From: an uncultured Lachnospiraceae bacterium
GTDB taxonomy: Bacteria > Bacillota > Clostridia > Lachnospirales > Lachnospiraceae
Assembly (NCBI GenBank): GCA_900548905.1
Contig: URMK01000005.1
Span: 144,543 to 208,542 of the forward strand
Direction: 5' to 3'
DNA: 64,000 nucleotides
The notes under the pieces were generated by a model, which worked only from the letters and a program-made list of their open reading frames with translations, had not been told where the DNA came from and searched no databases. The position numbers and the translations under genes are program-made. This document shows, piece by piece, positions 1-8,678 of this stretch (the first letter of the stretch is position 1; each line of letters opens with the position of its first letter).

Positions 1-554
1 GCCTTATGCAGGCCGAACTTGCCCACTCCATATTCCTTATAAAAATCCGTCAGTGTATCTTTCATTTCTTCCGGGGTTTTATTTTCCTTAAAACGGACTG
101 CCAGAGTACAGATCCGGTCCCGGATACGGGTATTGTAGACTTTGCTTTCCTGCATGTTCCCTTCATAGGAAAGGGCCAGCGTAAAAGCAGGCACCTGCAG
201 CTTCTCCATCATGGCGGAAAAGTCGTAGTCAAAAAACTCTTTAAAAATAATTATATCATGAAGCACTGCCTGGTTGATGGTTCCCTCCACCGTCCCGCGG
301 ATTTCACAGGCCCGGCTGTAACTGTTTTCATTGTTCACCAGAAGGTTAGTGAGATAGCAATGCCAGAGGTTGCCGGAAAATCCATGGCTTCCCGCCATCT
401 CCAGAAGGCCGTGCATGCAGTCATATAAAAGGGCGCTTTCCTTCTGTACCCCTTCTCCGCCGTTCCCGCAGTGCTCCATCAGCCATACCATATCCCTGAG
501 GAGGGCGCCGTCCTCCCCAAAATCCTTGTATACTATCAGTTCTTTCTCCCGCAT
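1..554 (-). CDS. DUF815-family ATP-binding protein, N-terminal part (truncated by window edge)
   Basis: The frame reads MREKELIVYKDFGEDGALL and continues to the window edge with ...KEYGVGKFGLHKA, about 184 residues. This N-terminal helical region and the GVGKFGLHKA stretch resemble the start of DUF815 AAA-like ATPases of Clostridia. The P-loop half would lie to the left of the window and cannot be checked. The ATG at 554 was chosen because AAAGAGGATG sits about 8 nt upstream of it; in-frame ATGs at 572 and 575 have no Shine-Dalgarno. It follows pheA by about 60 bp on the same strand and may be the last gene of the folate/pheA transcription unit. The family call is from recalled sequence pattern only. 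Confidence 0.6.
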   Translation of the reverse strand, partial: MREKELIVYKDFGEDGALLRDMVWLMEHCGNGGEGVQKESALLYDCMHGLLEMAGSHGFSGNLWHCYLTNLLVNNENSYSRACEIRGTVEGTINQAVLHDIIIFKEFFDYDFSAMMEKLQVPAFTLALSYEGNMQESKVYNTRIRDRICTLAVRFKENKTPEEMKDTLTDFYKEYGVGKFGLHK

Positions 555-617
555 CGTCACATCCTCTTTCATCATAACTGTTCCGTATTTTCATAGTTAT
601 ATGTAAAATCCATAGTA

Positions 618-1742
618 TTAATAGTTTCCCAGGATTTTCATATTCCTGGCTTCGTCCCGCAGGCCGCGAAGGGCATTTTTCACCGCGCTGTCCGCCAGAT
701 TTCCATCAAAGTCAACGAAAAACCGGTATTCCCAGTTACGTCCTTCTATCGGGCGGCTTTCAATCTTAGTCAGATTGAGATTGTTATAAATAAAATGAGA
801 AAGCATATGATATAAAGATCCGCTTTCATGAGGGATTTCAAAGCAGATGCTCACCTTTTTGGCATCCTTGCGGAATATTTTCTGGTTGGTAATGATGATG
901 AAGCGGGTTGAGTTCGTCTCGGACTGGTTTACCGGCTTCTTTAGCACCTCAAGGCCGTATACCCTGCCTGCATATTCCCCCGCGATGGCCGCCTGGCTGG
1001 GATCGCCCTCTTCTGCCACCTTTCTGGCTGCGAACGCATTGTTCGGCAGGCTTATCTGTTTCCAGTCATGCTCCGAAAGGAACCGGGCGCTCTGCATCAG
1101 CGACTGGGGATGGGAATATATCGTCCTGATATCCCCCATTGCGGCCCCCGGTACGCCCAGCAGGCAGTGCTCGATCTTAATAATCTGCTCCCCCACGATA
1201 TAGTTTTCAAATTCCACCAGGAGATCATAAATCTCATTTACGATGCCCGCCGTGGAATTCTCAATAGGCAGTACGGCGAAATCGGCGCTTCCCTCTTCAA
1301 TCGCGCAGCAGGCATCCCGGAAGGTATCCACGTGAAAGCTGTTTACCGCATCCCCGAAATACTGATGCATAGCCGCCTGGGAATAGGCACCTTCCGCACC
1401 CTGGAACACCACGCGCACCCGGTCATCCCCCAGGGAATCCACTCCAATAAAAGGCAGGCGTCCCATGCTTCCCTTTTCCGTCAAAAGCTGGTACTGCAGC
1501 TTACGGCTCATGGACATGATCTGTTCAAACAGCTCCCCAATCCCCGTCCTGTTAAAATCATTATGGGCAAGGGAACGCACCTTCGCGATCTTTTCCTTTT
1601 CCCTGTCCCGGTCAAAAACCTTTTTTCCGGTTCCGATTTTCACTTCCGCCACCTGCCTGCAGATGTCCATCCTGCGCTCATACAGATCCACAATCTGTTC
1701 ATCCACCGCATCAATCTGCGTTCTTAAATCTCCTAAATCCAT
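618..1742 (-). CDS. pheA: Bifunctional chorismate mutase / prephenate dehydratase (P-protein)
   Basis: The 374-residue protein makes prephenate from chorismate and then phenylpyruvate, the committed route to phenylalanine. An AroQ-type chorismate mutase domain covers residues 1-90 (LRTQIDAVDEQIVDLYERR). The prephenate dehydratase domain follows (VFQGAEGAYSQAA near 112; LPIENSTAGIVNEIYDLL; the NSTRFIII motif). A C-terminal ACT domain carries the ESRP phenylalanine-binding motif (ESRPIEGRNWEYRFFVDF), so feedback inhibition by Phe is expected. The start has AGGAGG 7 nt upstream. It lies 21 bp after folB-folK on the same strand, so it is probably cotranscribed with the folate genes. Length is typical of the family. 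Confidence 0.96.
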   Translation of the reverse strand: MDLGDLRTQIDAVDEQIVDLYERRMDICRQVAEVKIGTGKKVFDRDREKEKIAKVRSLAHNDFNRTGIGELFEQIMSMSRKLQYQLLTEKGSMGRLPFIGVDSLGDDRVRVVFQGAEGAYSQAAMHQYFGDAVNSFHVDTFRDACCAIEEGSADFAVLPIENSTAGIVNEIYDLLVEFENYIVGEQIIKIEHCLLGVPGAAMGDIRTIYSHPQSLMQSARFLSEHDWKQISLPNNAFAARKVAEEGDPSQAAIAGEYAGRVYGLEVLKKPVNQSETNSTRFIIITNQKIFRKDAKKVSICFEIPHESGSLYHMLSHFIYNNLNLTKIESRPIEGRNWEYRFFVDFDGNLADSAVKNALRGLRDEARNMKILGNY

Positions 1743-1763
1743 GTTTATGCCTCCTGTGGTTCT

Positions 1764-2606
1764 TTACTCCATCACATGCCGTTCTCCGCCCATCTGCAGC
1801 GTTTCCAGCATTTGTTTCACGGTTCTGCCTGTGGCAGGATTTCTGGCAAACGGGGCTATCTCACATAACGGGACAAGTACAAAATCCCGGTTATGCATAT
1901 CGGGATGGGGTACTGTCAGTGTTTCGGAATCAATGATTCTGTCATCATACAGCAGCAGATCCAAATCCAGCGTCCGGGGTCCCCAGTGAACCTTCCGCTC
2001 ACGCCCTGCCTGCTTTTCCACCTGCTGCATTTTTTCCAGCAGCTCGAAAGGCCCCAGCAGGGTATCCAGCTGCAGCACACCGTTGAGAAAATCATCCTGC
2101 TCCACACCGCCATACGGAGTCGTCCGGTATATGCCTGATATTTTCCCTTCTCTGCACAGCGGATGCTCCTTCAGCTCTTTAAGTCCTTTTTCCAGATAAT
2201 CCTCTTTATCCCCCATATTGGATCCAAAAGCGATGTAGGCTTTATGCCATCCTCTTTCAATCCTTACGGAAACATCCTTGAAAGGGAGAGGGATGGGCGC
2301 CTCCGGCTTATGCAGTTCCAACTCTATGCGTTCCACCAGCGGAAATTCAAGCAGCACCTCCTGGGCTGTCTGCTCCGCCGCCCGTTCAATCAAATCATAG
2401 GTCTGGGCGGTCATGCACCGGTGTATCAGCTTACAGACCTGTCCATAATCTGTGGAACAATTCAAATCGTCCGTCAAGCCGGCCTTTCTGGTATCCGTAT
2501 ATAAAACGGCATCCACAAAAAAATGCTGCCCTTTTTCCTTTTCCTCTGGAAATACTCCATGATGGGCATAAATTTCCAGCCCTTTTATCCTTATTTGATC
2601 CTTCAT
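1764..2606 (-). CDS. folB-folK: Fused dihydroneopterin aldolase / HPPK
   Basis: This 280-residue fusion carries two consecutive folate-biosynthesis steps. Residues 1-120 are dihydroneopterin aldolase (IRIKGLEIYAHHGVFPEEK; STDYGQV), which converts dihydroneopterin to hydroxymethyl-dihydropterin. Residues 122-275 are 6-hydroxymethyl-7,8-dihydropterin pyrophosphokinase (AYIAFGSNMGDK; the signature GPRTLDLDLLLYDD; PHPDMHNRDFVLVPL). The product feeds FolP, whose gene is just upstream. FolB and FolK are separate in many bacteria; the fusion is common in Clostridia. The ATG has AGGAGGATAAC in front. A 90-bp gap separates it from folP. Confidence 0.96.
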   Translation of the reverse strand: MKDQIRIKGLEIYAHHGVFPEEKEKGQHFFVDAVLYTDTRKAGLTDDLNCSTDYGQVCKLIHRCMTAQTYDLIERAAEQTAQEVLLEFPLVERIELELHKPEAPIPLPFKDVSVRIERGWHKAYIAFGSNMGDKEDYLEKGLKELKEHPLCREGKISGIYRTTPYGGVEQDDFLNGVLQLDTLLGPFELLEKMQQVEKQAGRERKVHWGPRTLDLDLLLYDDRIIDSETLTVPHPDMHNRDFVLVPLCEIAPFARNPATGRTVKQMLETLQMGGERHVME

Positions 2607-2672
2607 GTTATCCTCCTGCCTGTCGCGGATGAATCCGTGATACTGCCTCAGCCTTTTTGGCTCCGTAAAATA

Positions 2673-2698
2673 GTAAACGTTCAGACAAACCTTAACTA
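2673..2698. repeat. Possible degenerate copy of the small intergenic palindrome
   Basis: In the folP-folBK gap, GTAAACGTTCAGAC followed by CTTAACTAT resembles the short palindrome found whole at 28101 and 59639, but one arm is decayed. It is listed as a possible relative only. Confidence 0.25.
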
Positions 2699-3505
2699 TT
2701 GACGTAAAATAGCTTCCGCCATTTGTACGGCTCTTTTATTTTCCTTTACATCATGCACCCGGAGAAAGGAGCAGCCCTTTAGCACCCCGAACACACTGGT
2801 AACCAGGGTTCCCTCCAGCCGCTCCCCGGCAGGAAGATCCAGGGTCATTCCGATCACTGATTTCCGGGAGGTTCCCAAAAGCAGCGGGCAGTTAAAGATG
2901 TGAAGGCTTTCCAGGCGGTTGATGACTTCCAGGTTATTTTCGTAAGTCTTACCAAAACCTACGCCCGGATCCAGGATAATCCGGTCTTCCCGGATCCCTG
3001 CCGCTTCCGCAATCCGAAGGGTTTCCGCCAAATCGGAAGCCAGATCTTCCATAAAATCACCGTAATCCGCTTCCGCCCGGTTATGCATCAGGCAGCAGGG
3101 AAGCCCGCTCTTTGCGATGGTTTCCGCCATCTGGCCTTCATCATATCGTAAGCCCCAGATATCATTAATCAGATCCGCCCCGGCCCGGATCCCGGCGCGG
3201 GCCACCTGATATTTATATGTGTCCAGGGAAACCGGAACAGCAAACCTGTCTTTGACCGCTTCAATAACAGGCACCACCCGGTCCGCTTCCTCTTCCGCGG
3301 ATATCTTGGTATATCCCGGCCGGGTGGATTCCCCTCCGATATCCAGGATATCCATGCCATCCCTTATCATTTCTTCCACATGCTTTAACGCGGCATCCCG
3401 GCCGCTGTACTTTCCTCCATCAGAAAAGGAATCCGGCGTCACATTCAGGATTCCCATAATATAGGTCTTTCCGCTGGTGGCAAATTCTTGTCCGCCTATG
3501 TACAT
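2696..3505 (-). CDS. folP: Dihydropteroate synthase
   Basis: The 269-residue enzyme condenses hydroxymethyl-dihydropterin pyrophosphate with p-aminobenzoate; it is the sulfonamide target. Family motifs run in order: TYIMGILNVTPDSFSDGGKY near the N-terminus (pterin and pyrophosphate loops), DILDIGGESTRPGY, VSLDTYKYQVA, LINDIWGL, ILDPGVGFGKTYENN and LLLGTSRKSVIG. Length is normal. The start has ACGGAGGAAGATGAG before ATG. It sits between the HD-domain gene and folB-folK in the folate operon. Confidence 0.97.
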   Translation of the reverse strand: MYIGGQEFATSGKTYIMGILNVTPDSFSDGGKYSGRDAALKHVEEMIRDGMDILDIGGESTRPGYTKISAEEEADRVVPVIEAVKDRFAVPVSLDTYKYQVARAGIRAGADLINDIWGLRYDEGQMAETIAKSGLPCCLMHNRAEADYGDFMEDLASDLAETLRIAEAAGIREDRIILDPGVGFGKTYENNLEVINRLESLHIFNCPLLLGTSRKSVIGMTLDLPAGERLEGTLVTSVFGVLKGCSFLRVHDVKENKRAVQMAEAILRQ

Positions 3506-3563
3506 CTCATCTTCCTCCGTTTAACCGTTCTGCCCCTTCCCAGTTACAGCCGGGCCGGGAACC

Positions 3564-4046
3564 TTACCGTAGCAGCAGCAGATTCTTTTTTTCCCGGCTC
3601 CAGTTACAATCCTCCGCGGCCGGACAGGCAAAACAGCATCTGCTGCGTTTATCCGCCCGGTAAATCAGGCCGGGCAAACCGGGGTCCCCCGCAATCTCCT
3701 GATTCCGGTGCCGGCGGATAGCCTCCATAATATCCTTACTTTCCTTATCGGTAAAACCGCAGGCCGCCAGAATGTCCTCCGCCAGCTCCGCGCTTGCCTG
3801 CTCATGAGGAATTCCCTCTTCGTACTGGCGGTAACGCCCGCAGTCATGAAGCAGGGCCGCCGCATAAATAAGCTCCCTGTCCGCACCGCCATTTCGTTCC
3901 AGATTTTCAATCCAGGCCAGGCGGGCCACGTCCAGGAAGTGGGGCATATCATGCTTGCAGAATATACGTGTTTCCTCATGCGCCCTGTTTCTGCGCAGGC
4001 AATCCTGATAACGGGAATTACCGACTATCCGGTTTATTCTGTCCAT
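3564..4046 (-). CDS. HD-domain phosphohydrolase in the folate operon
   Basis: The 160-residue protein has an HD fold: H-x(n)-HDCGRYRQYE gives the metal-binding HD pair near residue 70, with upstream HDMPHFLDVARLAW and downstream PHEQASAELAEDIL helices and an RRHRN segment. The substrate is unknown. Its place between folE and folP suggests a pterin or nucleotide phosphohydrolase; dephosphorylation of dihydroneopterin phosphate is an otherwise unassigned step in many folate operons, but this is inference. The C-terminus has a Cys-rich CCFACPAAEDCNW segment that could bind metal. CGGAGAAAAAAT precedes the ATG. Confidence 0.85.
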   Translation of the reverse strand: MDRINRIVGNSRYQDCLRRNRAHEETRIFCKHDMPHFLDVARLAWIENLERNGGADRELIYAAALLHDCGRYRQYEEGIPHEQASAELAEDILAACGFTDKESKDIMEAIRRHRNQEIAGDPGLPGLIYRADKRSRCCFACPAAEDCNWSREKKNLLLLR

Positions 4047-4073
4047 ATTTTTTCTCCGTTTTGCATCTGCTGC

Positions 4074-4631
4074 CTATCTTCCCAGCATATGATAAAAGGT
4101 ATCCTGCAGTCCGCTGTTTTCTTCAAATGCGCCCCTCACAGCCACCGTTACCGTTTTGCTTCCCGGCTTTTTGACACCGCGCATGGTCATACACATATGC
4201 TCCGCTTCCAGCATCACCATCACGCCCTTCGGCCGGAGATAATCCATCATGGCATCCGCCACCTGGGCCGTCAGCTTTTCCTGAAGCTGGGGCCTTCTGG
4301 CAAAAATTTCAACCGTCCTTGCCAACTTGCTCAGTCCCACCACCTTTCCGTCCGGAAGATATGCCACATGGGCCTTCCCGAAAAAGGGCATGAGATGATG
4401 CTCACAGGTGGAATAAAAGGTAATGTCCTTTTCCAGGACAATACCGGCGCCTTCCGCCTGGAATTGTTTGGACAGCGGAACCATCGGCTCTTCGTCCATA
4501 CCGCCGAAAATTTCCTCGTACATGCGCGCGATCCGCCGGGGCGTTTCCCGCAGCCCTTCCCGATCCGCATTTTCCCCGATTCCTTCCAGAAGAAGTCTTA
4601 CCCCTTCTTCAATTTTTGACTTATCTACCAT
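4074..4631 (-). CDS. folE: GTP cyclohydrolase I
   Basis: The 185-residue type IA enzyme opens the folate pathway (GTP to dihydroneopterin triphosphate). Visible motifs are TPRRIARMYEEIFGG, FYSTCEHHLMPFFGKAHVAY (zinc Cys and His ligands), VGLSKLARTVEIFARRPQLQE and EAEHMCMTMRGVKKPGS (third zinc ligand Cys). An upstream in-frame ATG at 4706 would add 25 residues unlike the family. The ATG at 4631 has AGGAGA 8 nt before it and was chosen. It overlaps the 3' end of folC by 11 bp, so the two are probably translationally coupled. Confidence 0.97.
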   Translation of the reverse strand: MVDKSKIEEGVRLLLEGIGENADREGLRETPRRIARMYEEIFGGMDEEPMVPLSKQFQAEGAGIVLEKDITFYSTCEHHLMPFFGKAHVAYLPDGKVVGLSKLARTVEIFARRPQLQEKLTAQVADAMMDYLRPKGVMVMLEAEHMCMTMRGVKKPGSKTVTVAVRGAFEENSGLQDTFYHMLGR

Positions 4632-5931
4632 GCGTGTCTCTCCTGACTGCACCATTTTCTGCGATTCTGATAATATCCCCCTGAAATGAGAGGGAACCGA
4701 AGGCAAGGATTACATCCTCTTTTCCCGCCAGCAGACGGGCCATCTCCACAGCCTCTTCCAGACTGTCCGCAGCGGTCACATTTTCATGATACCGGCGGAC
4801 TTCTCCGGCAAGCTCATAGGCCGGGATCGCCCGGGGATTTCCCGGGGCCGCCACCGTAATGACCGCTTCCGCATACCGGCAGGTTTTCCGGATTATTTTA
4901 TCCGCTTCCTTATCCTTCAATATTCCCATTATATATATGATTCTTCTATTTGTAAAATAAAACTGTATGGAGCGTGCCAGTTTGTCGGCCCCGTCTTCAT
5001 TATGCGCTCCGTCCACCAGAAAAAGCGGTTTTCTGCCGACGATTTCAAATCTTCCCGGCCATTTTGCCTGCAGCAGCCCCCGGCGCAGCTTCTCCTCCCT
5101 TACAGGAAAGCCAAGCTCTCCCAGCCGGTCAAGCGCTTCCACCGCCAGCGCACCGTTTTCTATCTGATAATTTCCTGCCATGGTTATTTCCAGCCCTTTG
5201 TGGCTTCCATAGCTGAAACGCTGTTTTTCCAGCCCATACTTTATACCGGATATCTCATCCGGATCCGAAACAGAATAAGGGCACCCCAGCTTTTCACAGC
5301 CCTCCGTTATGACTTTCATGGCTTCCGGCTTCTGTCTGCCCGTCACCACCCGGCTTCCCGTCTTAATGATTCCCGCTTTTTGCTGTGCAATTTTTTCCAG
5401 GGTATCACCAAGAAAAGCCATATGATCCATACTGATGGAGGTCAGTACACACAAAAGAGGGGCCGGAATCACATTAGTGGCATCCAGCCTCCCTCCCAGA
5501 CCCGTTTCCAGAACCACGATATCACATTTTTTCTCCCGGAACCACAAAAAGCATAAGGCTGTTTCTATTTCAAAAGCAGTGGGATGGTTTTTCCCTTCCG
5601 CCGCCATAGCCTCCGCCGCATTCCTCACAGGCTCCATAAACCTTCCCAGCTCCGCTTTGCTGATATATTTTCCATTGATCTGAAAACGTTCCCGGTATTC
5701 AAAAATGGTGGGTGAAATATATCTGCCTGTTTTATATCCTTCTTCCGTCAAAACCGTGGATATAAAATTCATTACGGATCCTTTTCCGTTCGTCCCTGCT
5801 ATATGTACAAAAACAAGCTCATTCTGCGGATTTCCCAGCCTTCCAAGCAAATCCTGCATATTCTCCAGTCCCGGAACGCAGCCGTAACCGGCGCATCCTG
5901 CCGCATAAGCAATCGCCTGCTGATAGTTCAT
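4621..5931 (-). CDS. folC: Folylpolyglutamate synthase / dihydrofolate synthase
   Basis: The 436-residue Mur-ligase-family enzyme adds glutamate to dihydropteroate and folates. Motifs: HIAGTNGKGSVMNFISTVL (P-loop) near residue 44, YISPTIFEYRERFQING, FEIETALCFLWF, VLETGLGGRLDATNVI, TSISMDHMAFLGDTLEKIAQQKAGIIK, WPGRFEIV and LVDGAHNEDG. It is the first gene of the folate operon. AAAGGAGGAGAAGAAAA precedes the ATG, and a possible -10 (TATAGT, complement of 6010-6015) lies upstream. Confidence 0.97.
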   Translation of the reverse strand: MNYQQAIAYAAGCAGYGCVPGLENMQDLLGRLGNPQNELVFVHIAGTNGKGSVMNFISTVLTEEGYKTGRYISPTIFEYRERFQINGKYISKAELGRFMEPVRNAAEAMAAEGKNHPTAFEIETALCFLWFREKKCDIVVLETGLGGRLDATNVIPAPLLCVLTSISMDHMAFLGDTLEKIAQQKAGIIKTGSRVVTGRQKPEAMKVITEGCEKLGCPYSVSDPDEISGIKYGLEKQRFSYGSHKGLEITMAGNYQIENGALAVEALDRLGELGFPVREEKLRRGLLQAKWPGRFEIVGRKPLFLVDGAHNEDGADKLARSIQFYFTNRRIIYIMGILKDKEADKIIRKTCRYAEAVITVAAPGNPRAIPAYELAGEVRRYHENVTAADSLEEAVEMARLLAGKEDVILAFGSLSFQGDIIRIAENGAVRRDTHGR

Positions 5932-6058
5932 TTTTCTTCTCCTCCTTTACCGCCGTTATTATCCCGGCGCAGCTGCCGCACAACTTCCTGCCTCCCTGAT
6001 TTCAAACACACTATAGCACAATTCGAATAAAAAAAGAATAAGCGGTAAAAATATTAAC

Positions 6059-6454
6059 ATGCAAAAAATAGTAAAAGATTTTATTAAATGCGGCATCCTT
6101 GGCTGGTGCCTTGAAATTACATTTACCGCCCTCCATTCCCTGCAGCAGAGGAAGATGTCCCTGCAGGGCACCACATCCCTTTGGATGTTTCCCATTTACG
6201 GCGCAGGCTGTTTGTTAAAGCCAATTTATTCCCTGGTAAAGCGCTGCCATTGGCTGGTACGGGGCTGCGTTTATGCCCTCTGTATATTTTCCGCAGAATA
6301 TGCCTCCGGTTTTCTCCTTCAGAAAAAAGGGCTGTGCCCCTGGAATTACGGAAAGGCCCGCTGGAATATCGGAAGAATCATCCGGCTTGATTATGCCCCT
6401 TGTTGGATTATAACCGGCCTGCTCATGGAACATGCAATAACGGACAGGAAATAA
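6059..6454 (+). CDS. Small CmpB-type (PF06541-like) membrane protein
   Basis: The 131-residue hydrophobic protein carries hallmarks of the putative ABC-transporter type IV (CmpB) family: ILGWCLEITFTAL, WMFPIYGAGCLLKPIY and a terminal WNIGRIIRLDYAPCWIITGLL. About four membrane helices are likely. The family function is not established. It is much shorter than its relative at 45413-46336, which has a C-terminal coiled coil that this one lacks. It is divergent from folC and convergent with the MATE gene. The ribosome binding site is weak (GCGGTAAA), so the start is less certain. Confidence 0.75.
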   Translation: MQKIVKDFIKCGILGWCLEITFTALHSLQQRKMSLQGTTSLWMFPIYGAGCLLKPIYSLVKRCHWLVRGCVYALCIFSAEYASGFLLQKKGLCPWNYGKARWNIGRIIRLDYAPCWIITGLLMEHAITDRK

Positions 6455-6495
6455 TCCTGTCCTGTGACGGAGAAAGATAATAAGGAAGAAAAGAA

Positions 6496-6517
6496 GCGGC
6501 AGCCAAATGGCTGCCGC
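6496..6517. terminator. Hairpin between convergent genes
   Basis: A perfect 9-bp stem (GCGGCAGCC/GGCTGCCGC, loop AAAT) lies between the convergent CmpB-like and MATE genes. On the minus strand it is followed by TTCTTTTCTTCC, so termination of MATE transcription is the better-supported role. Confidence 0.6.
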
Positions 6518-6619
6518 CCTGTTTTACAAAAGAAAAAACTACACCCTAAAAAGTCAAGCAAAGGTTTAGGCATTTTCCCCGCCCCCTTCTGTACAAAATC
6601 CCATATAAGGGAAGCACTG

Positions 6620-7969
6620 TTATTCTTGTGCAAGCCTTTTGTCCCGTTCCATCTTTTTCATGGTAAAACGGTAGGCTATGTAAAGGAAAATACCGGCAAG
6701 GCACCACGCGCTGGCATTGGCAATACAGACTCCGGAATAGCTGAGAAGCTCAGCCGCCACAACAGCCAGCACAGCGCGGCTCACCAGCTCCACCACACCG
6801 CCCATCATCGGCATCAGGGCATATCCGCAGCTCTGCATCACATTGCGGTAAATATAGATCATACCCAGCGGGATAAAGAATACACCGCAGATAACAATAT
6901 AGGTACGGGCATAGCCCAGCACCTCCGTACTGTCACCGGTAACAAACAGACGAATAATCAAAGGAAGAGCCAATACCACCACTACATAGATGATTACCGC
7001 ATAAACGGAGGAAATCCAAAAGGCAATCCTGCTGCCCTTGCGGATCCTCTCCAAATCATTAATCCCTCTGTTCTGCCCGCAATAAGTAGCCATCGTCATA
7101 CCCATAGCGGTGAATACCTGCGTTACAAGCTGCTCCACCTTACAGGCTGCCGTAAATGCCGCAACCACGGTGGAACCCAGCATGTTCAATGCCACCTGTA
7201 CCATAATCGTACCTACAGCCGTTATGGAAAACTGAAGGGCCATGGGGACACCAATGGATATCTGGTTACGCACACACCATGGATCCAGACGCAGATGTTC
7301 CCTGCGCAGGGAAAGAATAGGAACCTTCTTTATTATGTAGACAATACACAGAATCCCTGATATGCCCTGGGAGGCAATCGTAGCGATTGCCGCCCCGGCC
7401 ACTCCCATTTTAAAACAGATAATCAGTATCAGATCCCCTGCGATATTAATCGCTGCCGATAATATAAGAAAATATAAGGGCACCTTACTGTTTCCTACCG
7501 CCCGCAGTATGCTGGAAAGAAGGTTATAAAGTACATTAAAGCCCATTCCCCAACAGATAATAAGAATATATTCCTTGGACATATCCATAATATCCGCCGG
7601 GGTTCTCATAATACGCAGCAGCCAGTCCATAATCAGAACGCTTCCAAAGGTCATGACTACGGTGACGATCAGGGAGAGAACAACTGCATTGCCCACACTT
7701 TTTTTCATTCCTTCCATGTCCCCTGCTCCGAACCTCTGGGAAGTCAGAATCGTAAATCCGGTGGTCAGCCCCATTAAAAACCCCAGAATCAGGAACATGA
7801 TGGTCCCGGTAGCCCCAACTGCAGCCAGGGCTTTCACACCAACAAATCTCCCTACAATGACGGTGTCAACGAGACTGTACAGCTGTTGGAATATATTTCC
7901 GATAATTATAGGGATAATAAATTTTGTTATGAGCTTCAGAGGGCTTCCTTTTGTCATATCAAGTTCCAT
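6620..7969 (-). CDS. MATE-family multidrug/metabolite exporter
   Basis: The 449-residue polytopic protein has about 12 predicted helices in two MatE halves: PLKLITKFIIPIIIGNIFQQLYS followed by LVDTVIVGRFVGVKALAAVG, a typical MATE N-terminus, and a second half beginning near NQISIGVPMALQFSITAVG. MATE proteins export cationic drugs or metabolites using H+ or Na+; the substrate here is unknown. The frame extends upstream to a TTG, but the ATG at 7969 (MELDMTKGSPLKL) follows AAGGAGAACAGGATAC and matches the usual family start. Confidence 0.92.
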   Translation of the reverse strand: MELDMTKGSPLKLITKFIIPIIIGNIFQQLYSLVDTVIVGRFVGVKALAAVGATGTIMFLILGFLMGLTTGFTILTSQRFGAGDMEGMKKSVGNAVVLSLIVTVVMTFGSVLIMDWLLRIMRTPADIMDMSKEYILIICWGMGFNVLYNLLSSILRAVGNSKVPLYFLILSAAINIAGDLILIICFKMGVAGAAIATIASQGISGILCIVYIIKKVPILSLRREHLRLDPWCVRNQISIGVPMALQFSITAVGTIMVQVALNMLGSTVVAAFTAACKVEQLVTQVFTAMGMTMATYCGQNRGINDLERIRKGSRIAFWISSVYAVIIYVVVVLALPLIIRLFVTGDSTEVLGYARTYIVICGVFFIPLGMIYIYRNVMQSCGYALMPMMGGVVELVSRAVLAVVAAELLSYSGVCIANASAWCLAGIFLYIAYRFTMKKMERDKRLAQE

Positions 7970-8075
7970 GTATCCTGTTCTCCTTCTATCCCTTCCTGCA
8001 TTTTCTGCCAACCGCCGCGGAGTATTTGGCTCTTGCAGGGCATTTGGCTTCTGACCAATTTATTTTTCACAGAAA

Positions 8076-8103
8076 AAGATGCAGAAAATATTTTCCGCAT
8101 CTT
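8076..8103 (-). terminator. Rho-independent terminator of the PH-domain gene
   Basis: The minus strand reads AAGATGCGGAAAA, loop TA, TTTTCTGCATCTT, then TTTTTCTG: a 13-bp stem with one G-U pair and a T-rich tail, about 85 bp after the stop of the gene at 8187. Half a palindromic repeat (ATAACTGTTCCG, from 8115) lies beside it. Confidence 0.75.
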
Positions 8104-8186
8104 TCTTCAAATCCAATAACTGTTCCGTACCTTCCCGGTACCCGCAGCCATTCCTATAAAAGCGCCTTCTCCTGTCCCCGGCCCTT

Positions 8187-8597
8187 TTAGACTCTGTCAT
8201 TGTCAAAGTCACCGTCATCCGTACCCTCTGCTCCGATATTCAGCATGTTCATTGTACGCCGGCGGATCCTCGCCTTTTCTGAAGCTTCCAATATGTAATT
8301 TTTTATAACTTTTGCATTTTTTATGTGAGTCAGATGCAGCTGCGGGTTTGTTGTATCCCCGGTATAGCATTTCACCGTACCGATACCCACAATACGCTCC
8401 GGCAGGGACTGAATCAATTCCACATCCTGAACCTTATACATATAACAGTCATTTTCTTTTTTATTCAGAAAACCTTCCGAAACCGTTATCATATCCTCTT
8501 TAATCGTATATACGGTAAAGGTAAAGGGCAGGCCGAAAAACAGCCATCGTTTTCTCTCCGTAAACTGCACTTCCCCGTTCCTGTTCTCACTGTCCAT
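8187..8597 (-). CDS. Bacterial PH-domain-like small protein
   Basis: The 136-residue soluble protein has the beta-rich pattern of bacterial PH domains (bPH_2/DUF304): RKRWLFFGLPFTFTVYTIKEDMI, ITVSEGFLNKKENDCYMYKVQDVEL and the GTVKCYTGDTT turn. These domains usually occur in membrane or membrane-associated proteins; this one has no clear membrane helix. The C-terminal tail is acidic (EGTDDGDFDNDR). It is monocistronic, with its own promoter at 8643-8671 and terminator at 8076-8103. The specific role is unknown. Confidence 0.7.
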   Translation of the reverse strand: MDSENRNGEVQFTERKRWLFFGLPFTFTVYTIKEDMITVSEGFLNKKENDCYMYKVQDVELIQSLPERIVGIGTVKCYTGDTTNPQLHLTHIKNAKVIKNYILEASEKARIRRRTMNMLNIGAEGTDDGDFDNDRV

Positions 8598-8642
8598 AGG
8601 CTACCTCTTTTCTTTTGTGAACCGCATGATTGTATCGCGTAA

Positions 8643-8671
8643 ATTATAATAGATAACGGGAAGATTTGCAA
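8643..8671 (-). promoter_or_regulatory. Sigma-70-type promoter of the PH-domain gene
   Basis: On the minus strand TTGCAA, a 17-nt spacer and a perfect TATAAT, about 45 bp before the start codon. Confidence 0.75.
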
Positions 8672-8678
8672 AGGTTTT

